Source: Achromobacter sp. HZ34 (lineage in GTDB: Bacteria; Pseudomonadota; Gammaproteobacteria; Burkholderiales; Burkholderiaceae_B). From it: DNA of 64,000 nt. The stretch's first letter is position 1. Every line of letters begins with the position of its first letter. This document shows, piece by piece, positions 37,173-46,407 of the stretch. The stretch is taken from positions 310,001 to 374,000 of the forward strand of contig NZ_NJIX01000005.1 in assembly GCF_002209485.1 (NCBI RefSeq). Direction: 5' to 3'. The notes under the pieces are model-generated. The model saw nothing but the letters and a program-made list of their open reading frames with translations, was not told the DNA's origin and ran no database searches. A program made the position numbers and the translations under genes.

Positions 37173-38155
37173 GGAAGTTGTTTCCCTATTTGCTCCAAGG
37201 CAATCAGGACGCGGTCGTCCTCATCGTCTTGCAGGCTCAGGATCAGCGATAGCGGATCTACCGTATCCTGCTGGGGAACAAGAGCGGGGCTGTAGTTCCA
37301 TAGCTGCCATTCATGAGCGCCGTCCATGGGTGCCGGTAACTCCCGGACTCCCGCGTCGGCCGCTGCCTTCCATTCCGCAAGGGTGACTGCACACACCGGC
37401 CACGCTGGCTCTGCCAGCATCGAGTGACGGCTCAAAGCGCTGAATCCAGCAAGCCTGGGGGAATCGATGGCCTCGCCAGGATTCATTACCCATACCCTCC
37501 GCCGGAAAGGCGTTCGCATCATGGGTCTGGCACGCTCCCAGGTCTCTTGCGCTGTGAACTCCATTCGCAGCCAGCGCGTGCGTCCGACCGAAAATGGCGT
37601 GCTCAAGCCGACTGCAGTCAGTTCCTTGGCAACGCGAGACGACGTCATCGTCGTATAGCCCAACGCGCTACCCATGGCGGCGGGCTGCCATTCGCCTTGC
37701 CATGGCCGTTGCAACAATGCAGTGATCAAAAGAGCCTGCGCGGAAGGACTCAACCAGGTCCCGATAATGGGGGAGCGTTGCCGGAAGTATTCTCGAAAAT
37801 CGAAGCCCAGGTCGGGGACGTAAAGCTGATTACCTGGAACGATGAACGGCACTTTGTACTCGATCAGGCGTCGGCGTTCGTGGGACGCCAGCGCTTCAAC
37901 CACGTAAACAACCGGCTGCTCCGTGTACGTTTGGACTGCCTCCAACCACTTTCGTATATCACTTAATGAATGCCTCTCCTCCCCGGTCCCCACAGCCAAA
38001 ACGACTGACTTGCCATTTATCGCCAACCGACTGTAATGAAACGCGTGCTGCAGGTAGTAAGGGAGCTTTGTTGCGTCGGACCACCCACGAGCGAGCCGCG
38101 TCGGAAGCCCAAGAACTTCGTCCAGATATCGTCGCACTGCGCTTACCGGCGTCAT
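37157..38155 (-). CDS. winged-helix partner of AbiEii-like protein, probable antitoxin/repressor (332 aa)
   Basis: A winged-helix-like region lies in the middle of the protein (about residues 135-205, with LSPSAQALLITALL and a YTTMTSSRVAKELTAVGLS recognition helix). The N-terminal 125 residues form a separate alpha/beta domain. Classical AbiEi antitoxins carry the wHTH at the N-terminus, so this is a different architecture. The start at 38155 is chosen because a GAGAGG ribosome-binding site lies upstream. Its gene is first in the pair and overlaps the NTase. The symmetric operator at 38169-38225 sits immediately upstream, consistent with autorepression. Confidence 0.75.
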   Translation of the reverse strand: MTPVSAVRRYLDEVLGLPTRLARGWSDATKLPYYLQHAFHYSRLAINGKSVVLAVGTGEERHSLSDIRKWLEAVQTYTEQPVVYVVEALASHERRRLIEYKVPFIVPGNQLYVPDLGFDFREYFRQRSPIIGTWLSPSAQALLITALLQRPWQGEWQPAAMGSALGYTTMTSSRVAKELTAVGLSTPFSVGRTRWLRMEFTAQETWERARPMMRTPFRRRVWVMNPGEAIDSPRLAGFSALSRHSMLAEPAWPVCAVTLAEWKAAADAGVRELPAPMDGAHEWQLWNYSPALVPQQDTVDPLSLILSLQDDEDDRVLIALEQIGKQLPWSKV

Positions 38156-38168
38156 CGCACACCTCTCA

Positions 38169-38225
38169 ATAACATCATTTTTGCACGATAACATTGCTCA
38201 TGTTATCGTGCGAATGTAATGTTAT
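38169..38225. promoter_or_regulatory. symmetric four-site operator before TA-like pair
   Basis: A perfect 11-bp inverted repeat (GCACGATAACA at 38183-38193, TGTTATCGTGC at 38201-38211, 7-bp spacer) is flanked by ATAACAT (38169-38175) and ATGTTAT (38219-38225). All four arms are symmetric about base 38197. It lies 14-70 bp upstream of the wHTH gene and very probably is the site through which that protein represses the pair. Confidence 0.8.
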
Positions 38226-38385
38226 CAAGCGACGCGAGGCGCTGCATTTTTGCGATCCTGGGAGAATGCGCCCACCGAGCATCTCCTCCCGACCTGTCGA
38301 ATTATGTCGATGCGGTCAGGTTCCCACCCGCAACGGCCGCCTCGGGATTAACATCGCAAATCCGTAGCAAACCAGGAAATCAGCA

Positions 38386-38727
38386 ATGCTCCCAGCCATT
38401 CAACCGGGTCCGGTCTTCAAGGACAATCTGCAGAAGCTGCCGTCCATCGACGGCGTGCAGCGTATCGATCTCATCGACGGCAAGGGCGCCGTGGTGGGGG
38501 ACATTCCGCATCAGCCCGGCAAGCTGGGCTCGCTGGCCATTTACCAGTACCTGGCTCAGGCCTTCGGCAAGCTCGACGCCAATGCCGCCGAGCATGGCCT
38601 GGCCGTGTTCGCCGAATTGGCGGAAGACGCGCGCCAGCACCCGGGCTCCCATCCCAATATCGATCGTCTCACGGCCATCGCCGCCGGCGGTGAAGCGCTG
38701 CGCATCGAAATCATCAAGGGCGCCTGA
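38386..38727 (+). CDS. small conserved protein, DUF2322-like (113 aa)
   Basis: Small soluble protein without signal peptide or membrane segment. The segments QKLPSIDGVQRIDLIDGKGAVVG and PGSHPNIDRLTAIA look like the conserved DUF2322 family of betaproteobacteria, but the assignment is from memory and tentative. AGGAA lies about 8 nt before the ATG. It stands alone between the AbiE-like insert and a LysR gene on the opposite strand. No function is known for the family. Confidence 0.75.
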   Translation: MLPAIQPGPVFKDNLQKLPSIDGVQRIDLIDGKGAVVGDIPHQPGKLGSLAIYQYLAQAFGKLDANAAEHGLAVFAELAEDARQHPGSHPNIDRLTAIAAGGEALRIEIIKGA

Positions 38728-38815
38728 TCACTGCCTGGCGAGCCCCGCCAACCGATTGCCGGCGGCGGACAGCCCTGCTGCCGATGCGGGGAACGCCCTG
38801 GGCACAATGGTCGAA

Positions 38816-39733
38816 TCAAACGGCCGCGGCGACTACACGCGCCTTCAGCCTGGGCGCGGCGAAATCCAGGAAGACGCGCACTTTCAAGGGCAACACGCCT
38901 TCGCGCGCGTGCAGCAGATTGATGGGCCAGGGCGGCGGCTCGTACGATGCCAGCACGATCTTCAGGGCACCCGACTGCAGCGCGCTCAGCATCTGATAGG
39001 AAACGACGCGCGTCACGCCCACACCCGCCACGGCGGCATCGACCGCGGCCTCGGCGGTACTGACGGCCAGCCGTGAGTGGACGGGAACCGCGATCGGCGC
39101 TGCGCCCGCTGCACTCCCGGCAAATGTCCAGACTTGCCGCGAGGCCATCTGCTCGAACGTGATGCACGCGTGCGTGCCGAGTTCACGCGGATCGGTGGGC
39201 GTCCCCCTCTCGGCCAGGTAGGACGGACTTGCGCACACCACCCGCCGGACCAGGCCGATAGGCGTCGCCCGCAAACTGCTATCGGGCAGCTCCGCAATGC
39301 GCAAGGCAATGTCGATATGTTCTTCCACCAGATGTACCGTGCGGTCCGTCAGCATCAGCCGCACGTCGATCTCCGGATAGCTTTTCAAGAATTCCGCCAC
39401 GACGGGCAGAAGGTGCAGGCGGCCGAACACCAGTGGCGCCGTGATGGCCAACTCTCCCCTGGGCACCGCATACTCGCCTGTCGCCGCCCGCTCCGCCTCG
39501 CCGACCTGTTCCAGGATCTGCCGGCACGCCGCCACATAGGACAGCCCCGTATCGGTCAAGGTAAGGCGGCGGGTGGACCGCTGCAGCAGCCGCGTCTGCA
39601 GATGTGTTTCCAGCTCGCCGACTTTGCGGCTTACGGTGGCCAGGGGCATCTTCAATTGCCGCGCTGCCGCCGAAAAGCTGCCCGCCTCGACGACGGCCAC
39701 AAGAATGCCCATGGATTCGAAGCGGTCAGGCAT
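38816..39733 (-). CDS. LysR-family transcriptional regulator, CrgA/DmlR-like (305 aa)
   Basis: Winged HTH (about residues 3-62: GILVAVVEAGSFSAAARQLKMPLATVSRKVGELE) and effector domain (about 88-295). It belongs to the CrgA/DmlR branch, members of which usually start MDRFESM. It is transcribed divergently from the SLAC1-like channel gene with a short shared promoter region (39734-39888), so that gene is its likely target. Confidence 0.92.
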   Translation of the reverse strand: MPDRFESMGILVAVVEAGSFSAAARQLKMPLATVSRKVGELETHLQTRLLQRSTRRLTLTDTGLSYVAACRQILEQVGEAERAATGEYAVPRGELAITAPLVFGRLHLLPVVAEFLKSYPEIDVRLMLTDRTVHLVEEHIDIALRIAELPDSSLRATPIGLVRRVVCASPSYLAERGTPTDPRELGTHACITFEQMASRQVWTFAGSAAGAAPIAVPVHSRLAVSTAEAAVDAAVAGVGVTRVVSYQMLSALQSGALKIVLASYEPPPWPINLLHAREGVLPLKVRVFLDFAAPRLKARVVAAAV

Positions 39734-39888
39734 ATTTCCAATAATTGAGAATTTGGTTCTCGATATTAGTGGATTATCCCCTCAGGCTGGAAAGCCTAAG
39801 ATGGCGCTCCGTTGCCCCGAAGATGGCGCCCGCGCACGGAAAACTTCTGCCACGGCGCGCCTCAGGGGCCGGATTCCCGGAGAAACCC

Positions 39889-40896
39889 GTGCCCAGCCTG
39901 TCCTTGCCCACCCAGCCAGCCGAGCCACGCCCGCCTGCCACGCGCAGACCGGCCTCGGTCAAGCATCTCCCAGTCAACCTGTTCGCCTCGGTGATGGGAT
40001 TGGCCGGGCTTTCCATCGCGTGGCGCCAGGCCAGCAGGGACTTCGAACTCAGCCCGGTGATGGCCGACATCGCGGGACATCTTGCCCTGGTGGTATTCGC
40101 GCTGTTGGCGGTGAGCTACCTGATCAAGGCGATCAGGCATCCCGGCGCTGTGCTGGCCGAGTACCGCCACCCCGTGGCGGGCAATTTCTTCGGCACGATC
40201 ACCATCGCCATGCTGTTGCTGTCGACCGTCCTGACAGCCATGAACCAGATGCTCGCCATTCTCTTCTGGACCGTCGGCGCGATCTTCACCATCGCCTTGT
40301 GCTTCGCCATCACCGGTCGCCTGATGCGCGGCAAGATCGACATCGCGCATGCCGTGCCGGCCTGGTTCATACCCGGCGTCGCCACCCTGGACATCGTGGT
40401 GGCGGGCGGCGCGATGCCGATGGCATGGGCGCATGAAATCAATATGTTCGCCCTGGCCATCGGCACCGCCATCGCGCTACTGTTCTTCACCATGATCATG
40501 TCGCGCATGATCCACCATGAACCCCTGCCCGCCAGCATGATCCCGTCGCTGTTGATCCTGATGGCGCCCTTCGAGGTCGGCTTCCTGGCGTACACCAACT
40601 TCACTCAGCACATCGATACGTTCGCGGGGCTGTTGTTCTACGTCGGCCTGTTCATTTTCCTGGCCGTGGCGCCCAAGGTGTTCCGCCGCGGCGTTCCCTT
40701 CGCTTCGGGATGGTGGGCAATCAGCTTTCCCATGGCCGCGCTGGCCCTGGCATCGCTGAAATACGCAGCCTACACACAAGCCTGGCCCATGCGGGTGATC
40801 GCGGCAGGCTTGCTTGGCCTGCTCAGCCTGGCGATCGTGGTGCTGTTCGCCAAGACGATACGTATCCTTCTCAACGGCCAGCTGCTGGCCGGTTGA
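39889..40896 (+). CDS. SLAC1/TehA-family anion channel (335 aa)
   Basis: Integral membrane protein with ten predicted helices, resembling the TehA/SLAC1/malic-acid transporter family (HLPVNLFASVMGLAGLSIAWRQ near the start, VAGNFFGTITIAMLLLS in the middle, and a conserved Phe-rich pore region). Homologues pass small anions. The GTG at 39889 is chosen: GGAG lies 6 nt upstream, and the resulting length fits the family. An open frame continues upstream with alternative starts (TTG 39745, ATG 39823) but overlaps the LysR promoter. Mug follows after 12 bp and may be co-transcribed. Confidence 0.85.
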   Translation: MPSLSLPTQPAEPRPPATRRPASVKHLPVNLFASVMGLAGLSIAWRQASRDFELSPVMADIAGHLALVVFALLAVSYLIKAIRHPGAVLAEYRHPVAGNFFGTITIAMLLLSTVLTAMNQMLAILFWTVGAIFTIALCFAITGRLMRGKIDIAHAVPAWFIPGVATLDIVVAGGAMPMAWAHEINMFALAIGTAIALLFFTMIMSRMIHHEPLPASMIPSLLILMAPFEVGFLAYTNFTQHIDTFAGLLFYVGLFIFLAVAPKVFRRGVPFASGWWAISFPMAALALASLKYAAYTQAWPMRVIAAGLLGLLSLAIVVLFAKTIRILLNGQLLAG

Positions 40897-40908
40897 AGGC
40901 AGCTTGCG

Positions 40909-41439
40909 ATGACAGCGCCCCAGCCTCTGCCCGATCTGCTGTCGCAGAACCTGTCCGTCGTGTTCTGCGGCATCAATCCGGGCATGCGCGCCGCGCGCAA
41001 CGGGCATCACTTCGACGGCAACGGCAATCGCTTCTGGCGCACCCTGCACCTGGCCGGCTTCACACCCGCGCAGCTGCGCCCCGAAGAAGATCGCCGCCTG
41101 CTGGAATACGGCTGCGGCTCGACCGCGGTCGTCGCCCGGCCAACCGCCAGCGCCGGCGAACTGAGTTCACACGAGTTTCGCGCCGCCGCCGCGGACCTCG
41201 CGCGCAAGATCGAGCACTTTCGTCCTGCGTATATTGCGTTCCTGGGCAAGACCGCCTACGCCGCGATGAACGGGCGGCGGCAGCTTGACTGGGGCGAGCA
41301 GCCGGCGACCTTCGGCGGCGCGAAGGTGTGGCTGCTGCCCAATCCCAGCGGCTTGAACCGCGCGTTCAACCAGGACGCCTTGGTCGAAGCCTATCGCGCC
41401 CTGGCAGTGGCGGCCTTGCCTGAGGGCCGTGTTACCTGA
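40909..41439 (+). CDS. mug: mismatch-specific (G/U) DNA glycosylase Mug (176 aa)
   Basis: Family 2 uracil-DNA glycosylase that removes uracil or ethenocytosine opposite guanine. The catalytic motif Gly-Ile-Asn-Pro-Gly (residues 21-25, Asn23) and the mismatch-wedging NPSGLNR motif (145-151) are intact, with the HHFDGNGNRFWRTL segment (33-46) typical of the family. Length is normal. It lies 12 bp after the SLAC1-like gene and overlaps the 3' end of the convergent phoD by 8 bp. Confidence 0.93.
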   Translation: MTAPQPLPDLLSQNLSVVFCGINPGMRAARNGHHFDGNGNRFWRTLHLAGFTPAQLRPEEDRRLLEYGCGSTAVVARPTASAGELSSHEFRAAAADLARKIEHFRPAYIAFLGKTAYAAMNGRRQLDWGEQPATFGGAKVWLLPNPSGLNRAFNQDALVEAYRALAVAALPEGRVT

Positions 41440-43564
41440 CGCTCACGCTGACGTCAGGCGTGCCTGCCGTCACGGTCGCGGTCACGACCTGCGCCACCAC
41501 GTTGGTTCCCGCAGGCGCGGTGGCACCATCGGACAGCAGCTTGTTGACCTTCTTGATGTCGCAGGTCAGGCTGGCCGGCGTCATCGTGACGACCGCATAG
41601 CCCTGGGCGTCAGTGTCGGCGTACTTGATCCATGACCCCGAGTTCTTCACCGTCGTCGACAGCACATCGCCAACATAGTTCGTGACGTCGGACACCACCA
41701 GGCCGGCCAAGGCGTCGAAAGCGTGGTCGGCGGCCTTGAGCGCGCCGATATAGAAGCCCAGCAAGGACGTGCTGGATACGCTGGGGGTCATCAGGTCGAC
41801 CATCACGGGCGTGGGCGTCGCCGCATCGTAGTCGTCCATGACCTGGCCGGCGAAAATCGCGTGCAGGTCGCCCGTCAAGGCCACCACGTTCTGGATGCCG
41901 TTGGTCTTCAGATAGGCCATCAGGTCCTTGCGCTCCGCATCGTAGCCGTCCCACTGGTCGCAGTCGAACAGGTAAGTGGCGAAATACTGGAAGAAGGATG
42001 CGTACCCGGTATTCAGCGTGGTCACCAGGCTGTCCGCCACGCCCGCGGCGGCCACATTACCCGCCAACGGCGTGATCAAAGCCTGGGTCAGCACCAGATC
42101 GCCGGCGGCGATGGCCAGCGTCGTGCCCTGCGCTTTCGCCAGCAGGTATTTCTTGCCGAAGCTGGTCAGGTCGCCGGCAATGGCGGCGGCCAATTGGGTC
42201 TGCACCGGCGCCAGCGTCGGCACCGCCGTGACAACACCGGCAGCCAGTTGCGGCCCCAGCTGCAAGGCGGCAACCAGGTCCACCTGCATGCGCATCAGCG
42301 ACACTTCATTGCCCCACAGCTTCCACGTCGTCTTGCCATTGGCGGCGCTCATCTGGTCCTTCCACCATTGGCGCTGGACGTCCCCAAGAATGGACACCGA
42401 TGCGTTCACGCCCCCGCCCGCCAGCTTCTGGGTCTCGACGGCCTGCAACAAGGGCCGCGGCACCAGGTAGCGGCTGCCGATCTCGCTGCCGCCCGTGAGG
42501 CTTTCGGAGATCAGGTGGTCGGCGCGGTAAAGGCGCTCGTCGGTCATCACCAGCGTAGCCAGCTTGCCGAAGCTGAAGGAACGATAGATCTGGATGTCCA
42601 GGTACTGATCGCCCGTCATGCTGTCGTCGAACGTCACGTCGGCCAGCATATATTCATACCAGGCCTGGTTGGCGCCGCGGCGGCGCGACGGCTGGGCCAC
42701 GCCGGTGCTGGTATCGCCAGCATCGTTATAGGTACTGTCGTCACCCCAGCAATCGTCCGAGAACTCGTGGTCGTCCCAGATGGCGATGAAGGGGAAGCGC
42801 GCGTGCAGAGCCTGCAGGCGCGGGTCGGAACGGTAGGTCTTGTACAGCGCGCGATAGTCGTCGATGGTGGTGGCGTACACGTCGTCGCCCACCTTGGTGC
42901 CGCCCGCCAGCTTGTCCACCAGCGGGGGATGGACGTCTTCGACGGCCACCTGGCGCGTGGCCGACGCGCGCTCGTAGATATAGTCGCCGACGTGGACGAT
43001 GAACTTGATGTCCGGGTCCTCGGCGTTGACCAGCGCGTCGAAGGCGCCCCAGTGATTGGCGTTCCAGTCCTGGCAGGTGATGAAGGCGAACTTGAGGCTG
43101 GCGACGTCGGCGCCGGCGGCGGGTGCCGTCCAGGTGCGGCCGGCGGTGCTGGTCGCGGTGCCCGTCAGGAAGCGGTAGTAGTAGTTGGTGTCGGGCGCCA
43201 GGCCGGTCACCTTGTGGCGAATCGTGTAGTCCCATTGCGGCAGGGCGTTGACCTCGGTATCGACGACCAAGGCCTTGAACTCCGCATCGGTGGCCACCTG
43301 GACCCGCGCCGACAACGTGCTGCCCGCGCCACCGTCCAGGCGCGTCCACAGGATGATGCTGTCCGGCTTCGGATCGCCCGAGGCCACGCCCAGCGAGAAG
43401 CCGGTGCCGGTTGGGGTGGTGACGGGCGGGTTGCCGCCGTTGTCGCCCGTGCCGGTATCCGAGTCGTCATCGTCGTGATCGCCGCCACAAGCCGTCAGCA
43501 GGACAGGGCTGGCGACGGAGACGCTGATGAAACCACTCCATTTGAGGAACCGACGACGATCCAT
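41432..43564 (-). CDS. phoD: PhoD-type alkaline phosphatase / phosphodiesterase (710 aa)
   Basis: Secreted metallo-phosphatase. The twin-Arg leader RRRFLKW is followed by the lipobox-like LLTACGG, so export by Tat and lipid anchoring are both possible; an Asp/Gly-rich linker (about 29-50) then leads into the PhoD N-domain and catalytic domain. WDDHEFSDDCWGDDS, HVGDYIYE and GDLHAIFAG carry metal-binding residues. The protein is longer than most PhoD (about 550 aa) because of an Ala-rich insert of about 100 residues (roughly 435-535) between the ...WGNEVSLM and DCDQWDGYDAERKDL segments. It is monocistronic and convergent with mug. Confidence 0.9.
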   Translation of the reverse strand: MDRRRFLKWSGFISVSVASPVLLTACGGDHDDDDSDTGTGDNGGNPPVTTPTGTGFSLGVASGDPKPDSIILWTRLDGGAGSTLSARVQVATDAEFKALVVDTEVNALPQWDYTIRHKVTGLAPDTNYYYRFLTGTATSTAGRTWTAPAAGADVASLKFAFITCQDWNANHWGAFDALVNAEDPDIKFIVHVGDYIYERASATRQVAVEDVHPPLVDKLAGGTKVGDDVYATTIDDYRALYKTYRSDPRLQALHARFPFIAIWDDHEFSDDCWGDDSTYNDAGDTSTGVAQPSRRRGANQAWYEYMLADVTFDDSMTGDQYLDIQIYRSFSFGKLATLVMTDERLYRADHLISESLTGGSEIGSRYLVPRPLLQAVETQKLAGGGVNASVSILGDVQRQWWKDQMSAANGKTTWKLWGNEVSLMRMQVDLVAALQLGPQLAAGVVTAVPTLAPVQTQLAAAIAGDLTSFGKKYLLAKAQGTTLAIAAGDLVLTQALITPLAGNVAAAGVADSLVTTLNTGYASFFQYFATYLFDCDQWDGYDAERKDLMAYLKTNGIQNVVALTGDLHAIFAGQVMDDYDAATPTPVMVDLMTPSVSSTSLLGFYIGALKAADHAFDALAGLVVSDVTNYVGDVLSTTVKNSGSWIKYADTDAQGYAVVTMTPASLTCDIKKVNKLLSDGATAPAGTNVVAQVVTATVTAGTPDVSVSVR

Positions 43565-43709
43565 GGCTATCCCTTTTTGTTCGCTTCATGCCGCGAAGCG
43601 TGTGTGAAATCGAGGCGCCCGGCAGCGCTGCCGGGAAAGCCGCATTTACACACAGGGAAGTGTCAGTGAAGTGACAGACAGGGCGTTGCCGCCCTGCCCC
43701 GCGCCAAGG

Positions 43710-46220
43710 CTACATCCGCCAGGACAAGGTCAGCATGGCGTTGCGCGGATCGCCGTAGTAGTTGCTGATGCCCGTGGCGTCCACCTTCTTGTAGTAGACC
43801 TTGTCGAAGATGTTGTTGACGTTCAGCTGCAGGCGCACGTTCTTGTTGATGTCATACGCCGCCATGGCGTTGTAGATGGCGTAGCCGCCCTGCTTGGCCG
43901 TGACGCCGCCGCCAGTGGCGTAGATGCTGCTTTGCGCCTGCACGCCCGCGCCCACGGTCAGGCCATGCAAGGCGCCCGGAAGCCGGTACGTGGTGAAGAT
44001 GCGCACCAGATGGCGCGGATCCAGCGAACGGATCGGCAGCCCTTCGTTGCTGGCCGAGGAGTCCTTCAGATACTTGGTCAGCGTATTGGTATAGCCCGCC
44101 ATGATCTGCCAGTCCGGCGTCAGTTCACCGGAGGCCTCGAGTTCCCAACCGCGGCTGCGCGTCTTGCCGCCGTCCACCTTGCAATAGCCCGTGGGATAGT
44201 TGGGCAGGCAAGGATTCGGGCTGCTGGCGTCGTCCATCGCCTTGCCCTTGTTGGTGATCTGGAACAGCGACAACGACGTATTCAGGCGGCCGCCGAAGAA
44301 TTCGCCCTTGATGCCCGCTTCGTAGTCGTCGCCACGGATGGGGTCCAGCAGATTGCCGCCGCTGTCGTAGGCCTGCTGCGGCTGGAAGATCTGGCTGTAG
44401 CTGCCGTACAGGCTGAAGGTGTCGTTGAGGTCGTAGACCACGCCGCCATAAGGCGTGATCTCGTTGTTCACGCGATATTTGGCCGTACCCTGCAGGACTT
44501 CGTAGTCGTACCACGTCGCGCGCGCGCCCAGCATCACGGTCAGCGGATCGGCCAGCGAGAAGCGGCCCAGCGCATACAGCGCCTGCTGCTTGACGACGTT
44601 GTTGCTGGCTTCGTAGTAACTGCCGCCCGCATAGCTGGTGGGCTCGGGATACGTGCTGTAGGAATCCCAATCACGGATATCGATGTTTTTCACGGTGCCG
44701 TAGCTGGCCATGCCGCTGGACGCCGTGGTGCGCACATAGGTGCTTTCCGCGCCGACGGTCAGGTGGTGCTTGCGGCCGAAGGCTTCGAAGGGACCATTGG
44801 CCGTCAGGGCGAAGGCATTCTGGTCGCTGGCACTGTTCGGATAGTCGGAGGTGGCGACGTTGAAGAGGTAGGGATTGGTCTTGCTGGCACGCGTGATATA
44901 GGTCTGCGTGAAGCCGCCGTCGAAGTAGCGGAAGCGCGTGTTCATGGCCGTGGCCTTGAGCTGCCATTCATTGTCGAAACGGGTTTCGACGCTGAGCATG
45001 GCCTGCTCGTTCCAGCGGTTCCACTGGTTCCAGTCGCTGCCCAGATAGGTGCTGCGGCCCAGGTCCAGCGCCGAGCCGTCGAAGTCGCGCGGCAGGCCGC
45101 CCCAGGCGCCGGTGGCCTTCAGCTGGCTGTGCTCGAAAGACGCGGTCACCGTGGTGTGGTCGGTGATGTCGGCCTGCAGCACGCCGTAGAAGACGCGGCG
45201 ATGCTCGTCGCGCGCATCCTGGAAGAAGTCCTTGTCGTCGGTCACCGCCACGATGCGGCCACGCAAGGTCTGGCTGTCATTGAACGAGCCGGAGATGTCC
45301 GCGGTGGCGCGGCGCCGGTCCCAGGAACCCAGCGTGCCGGTGACGCTGGCCTGGAAGTCGCGAGTGGGAAGTTTGCGCACCAGGTTGACCGTGGCCGAGG
45401 GATTGCCCGAACCACGCAGGATGCCCGACGACCCGCGCAGGATTTCGATACGGTCCAGCACGGCGGTGTCGGGTTGGACGAAGGCCGAGCCGCTCTGGTA
45501 CATGTTGATGCCATCGACCTGCAGCGAGTCGATCTGGTAGCCACGCGAGAAATAGGTCACGCGTTCGCTGTCGGTGTAGTCCACCGTCACGCCGGGTACG
45601 TTCTGCAGCACGTCGTGCATGTCGGGCAGCATGCGGTCGTCCAGCAGCTGGCGCGAGACGATGGTCACGGGTTGCGGCGTCTCGCGCACCGATTGCGCGC
45701 CCTTGAAGATGGTCGAGCTGGAACCGCCGTAGGTACCCGACCCTTCGGTGGTTGCGGGATCCTGCCGGGCCGTCACGCTTACGGCGGCCATCGTCACGCC
45801 CTGCCCTGCGTCGGCGGCCGTGGCGGGGGCCGGCGCGGGCTCCAGAACATAGGCGCCGTTGTTCATGCGGCGAGGCTGCCAGCGGCTACCTGCCAGGGCC
45901 TGGCGCAATCCGTCATCCACGGTGTAGCTGCCTTGCACGCCAGGCGACCTCGCGCCCTGCAGCGCATCCGCGTCGAAGGTCAGCGCGATGCCGGCCTGGC
46001 TGGCGAACTGGTTGATGACATCGGCCAAGGGGCCAGCGGCGATGCGGTATTGCTGCGAGGTAGCGGCAGCGGCGGCGGGCGCCGCTTGGGCCACGGACTG
46101 GGCCAGGCCCGGCGCGCATTGCAGCGACCAGGCCGCGCCGAGGATGAACGCCAGGTGCTTGGGAATGAAGGAAGAACGACGGGAAGCTTTGCGGGTAGGG
46201 GAAACTGCGCGTTGAGGCAT
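43710..46220 (-). CDS. TonB-dependent ferric siderophore receptor with STN domain (836 aa)
   Basis: Outer-membrane receptor of the FecA/FpvA type. After the signal peptide there is a secretin/TonB N-terminal (STN) signalling domain (about 55-105: YRIAAGPLADVINQFASQAGIALTFDAD). A plug domain (about 150-290, with RETPQPVTIVSRQLLDD) and a 22-strand barrel that ends in LSWRM follow. The STN domain means it reports ligand binding to FecR. The start at 46220 is chosen by the signal peptide; no strong ribosome-binding site is visible. It lies downstream of fecI and fecR on the same strand. The siderophore cannot be named. Confidence 0.93.
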   Translation of the reverse strand: MPQRAVSPTRKASRRSSFIPKHLAFILGAAWSLQCAPGLAQSVAQAAPAAAAATSQQYRIAAGPLADVINQFASQAGIALTFDADALQGARSPGVQGSYTVDDGLRQALAGSRWQPRRMNNGAYVLEPAPAPATAADAGQGVTMAAVSVTARQDPATTEGSGTYGGSSSTIFKGAQSVRETPQPVTIVSRQLLDDRMLPDMHDVLQNVPGVTVDYTDSERVTYFSRGYQIDSLQVDGINMYQSGSAFVQPDTAVLDRIEILRGSSGILRGSGNPSATVNLVRKLPTRDFQASVTGTLGSWDRRRATADISGSFNDSQTLRGRIVAVTDDKDFFQDARDEHRRVFYGVLQADITDHTTVTASFEHSQLKATGAWGGLPRDFDGSALDLGRSTYLGSDWNQWNRWNEQAMLSVETRFDNEWQLKATAMNTRFRYFDGGFTQTYITRASKTNPYLFNVATSDYPNSASDQNAFALTANGPFEAFGRKHHLTVGAESTYVRTTASSGMASYGTVKNIDIRDWDSYSTYPEPTSYAGGSYYEASNNVVKQQALYALGRFSLADPLTVMLGARATWYDYEVLQGTAKYRVNNEITPYGGVVYDLNDTFSLYGSYSQIFQPQQAYDSGGNLLDPIRGDDYEAGIKGEFFGGRLNTSLSLFQITNKGKAMDDASSPNPCLPNYPTGYCKVDGGKTRSRGWELEASGELTPDWQIMAGYTNTLTKYLKDSSASNEGLPIRSLDPRHLVRIFTTYRLPGALHGLTVGAGVQAQSSIYATGGGVTAKQGGYAIYNAMAAYDINKNVRLQLNVNNIFDKVYYKKVDATGISNYYGDPRNAMLTLSWRM

Positions 46221-46407
46221 ATCGAGTCCGAACAGATGTAATGGCTTTCGGACGTAAGCCGAACGAGCGGCAGGAAATCGGCAGATTAATTTGTAACCTG
46301 GATGAAGAAAGGCAGAAGCCCTTGCCGTCAACGACCTTGGCATGGAAGTCGAGGGGCCCAGCCTCCTCGACACGCCTCGTGCAAGGGGGGCGAGGGCCCA
46401 GGCTTCT

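Noticed and set aside
36402-38225. Prophage or integrative element
   Set aside because: No integrase, transposase, tRNA or flanking direct repeats were seen; only base composition and gene type suggest transfer.
43661-43696. Terminator pair downstream of the TonB receptor
   Set aside because: Two short hairpins (TGTCA/TGACA and CAGGGCG/CGCCCTG) are visible but lack a U-tract on the minus strand, so a terminator call is not supported.
43671-46241. Very long open frame on the plus strand opposite the TonB receptor
   Set aside because: It lies wholly antisense to a gene with strong family motifs, has Arg/His-rich composition without domains, and is a typical high-GC shadow frame.
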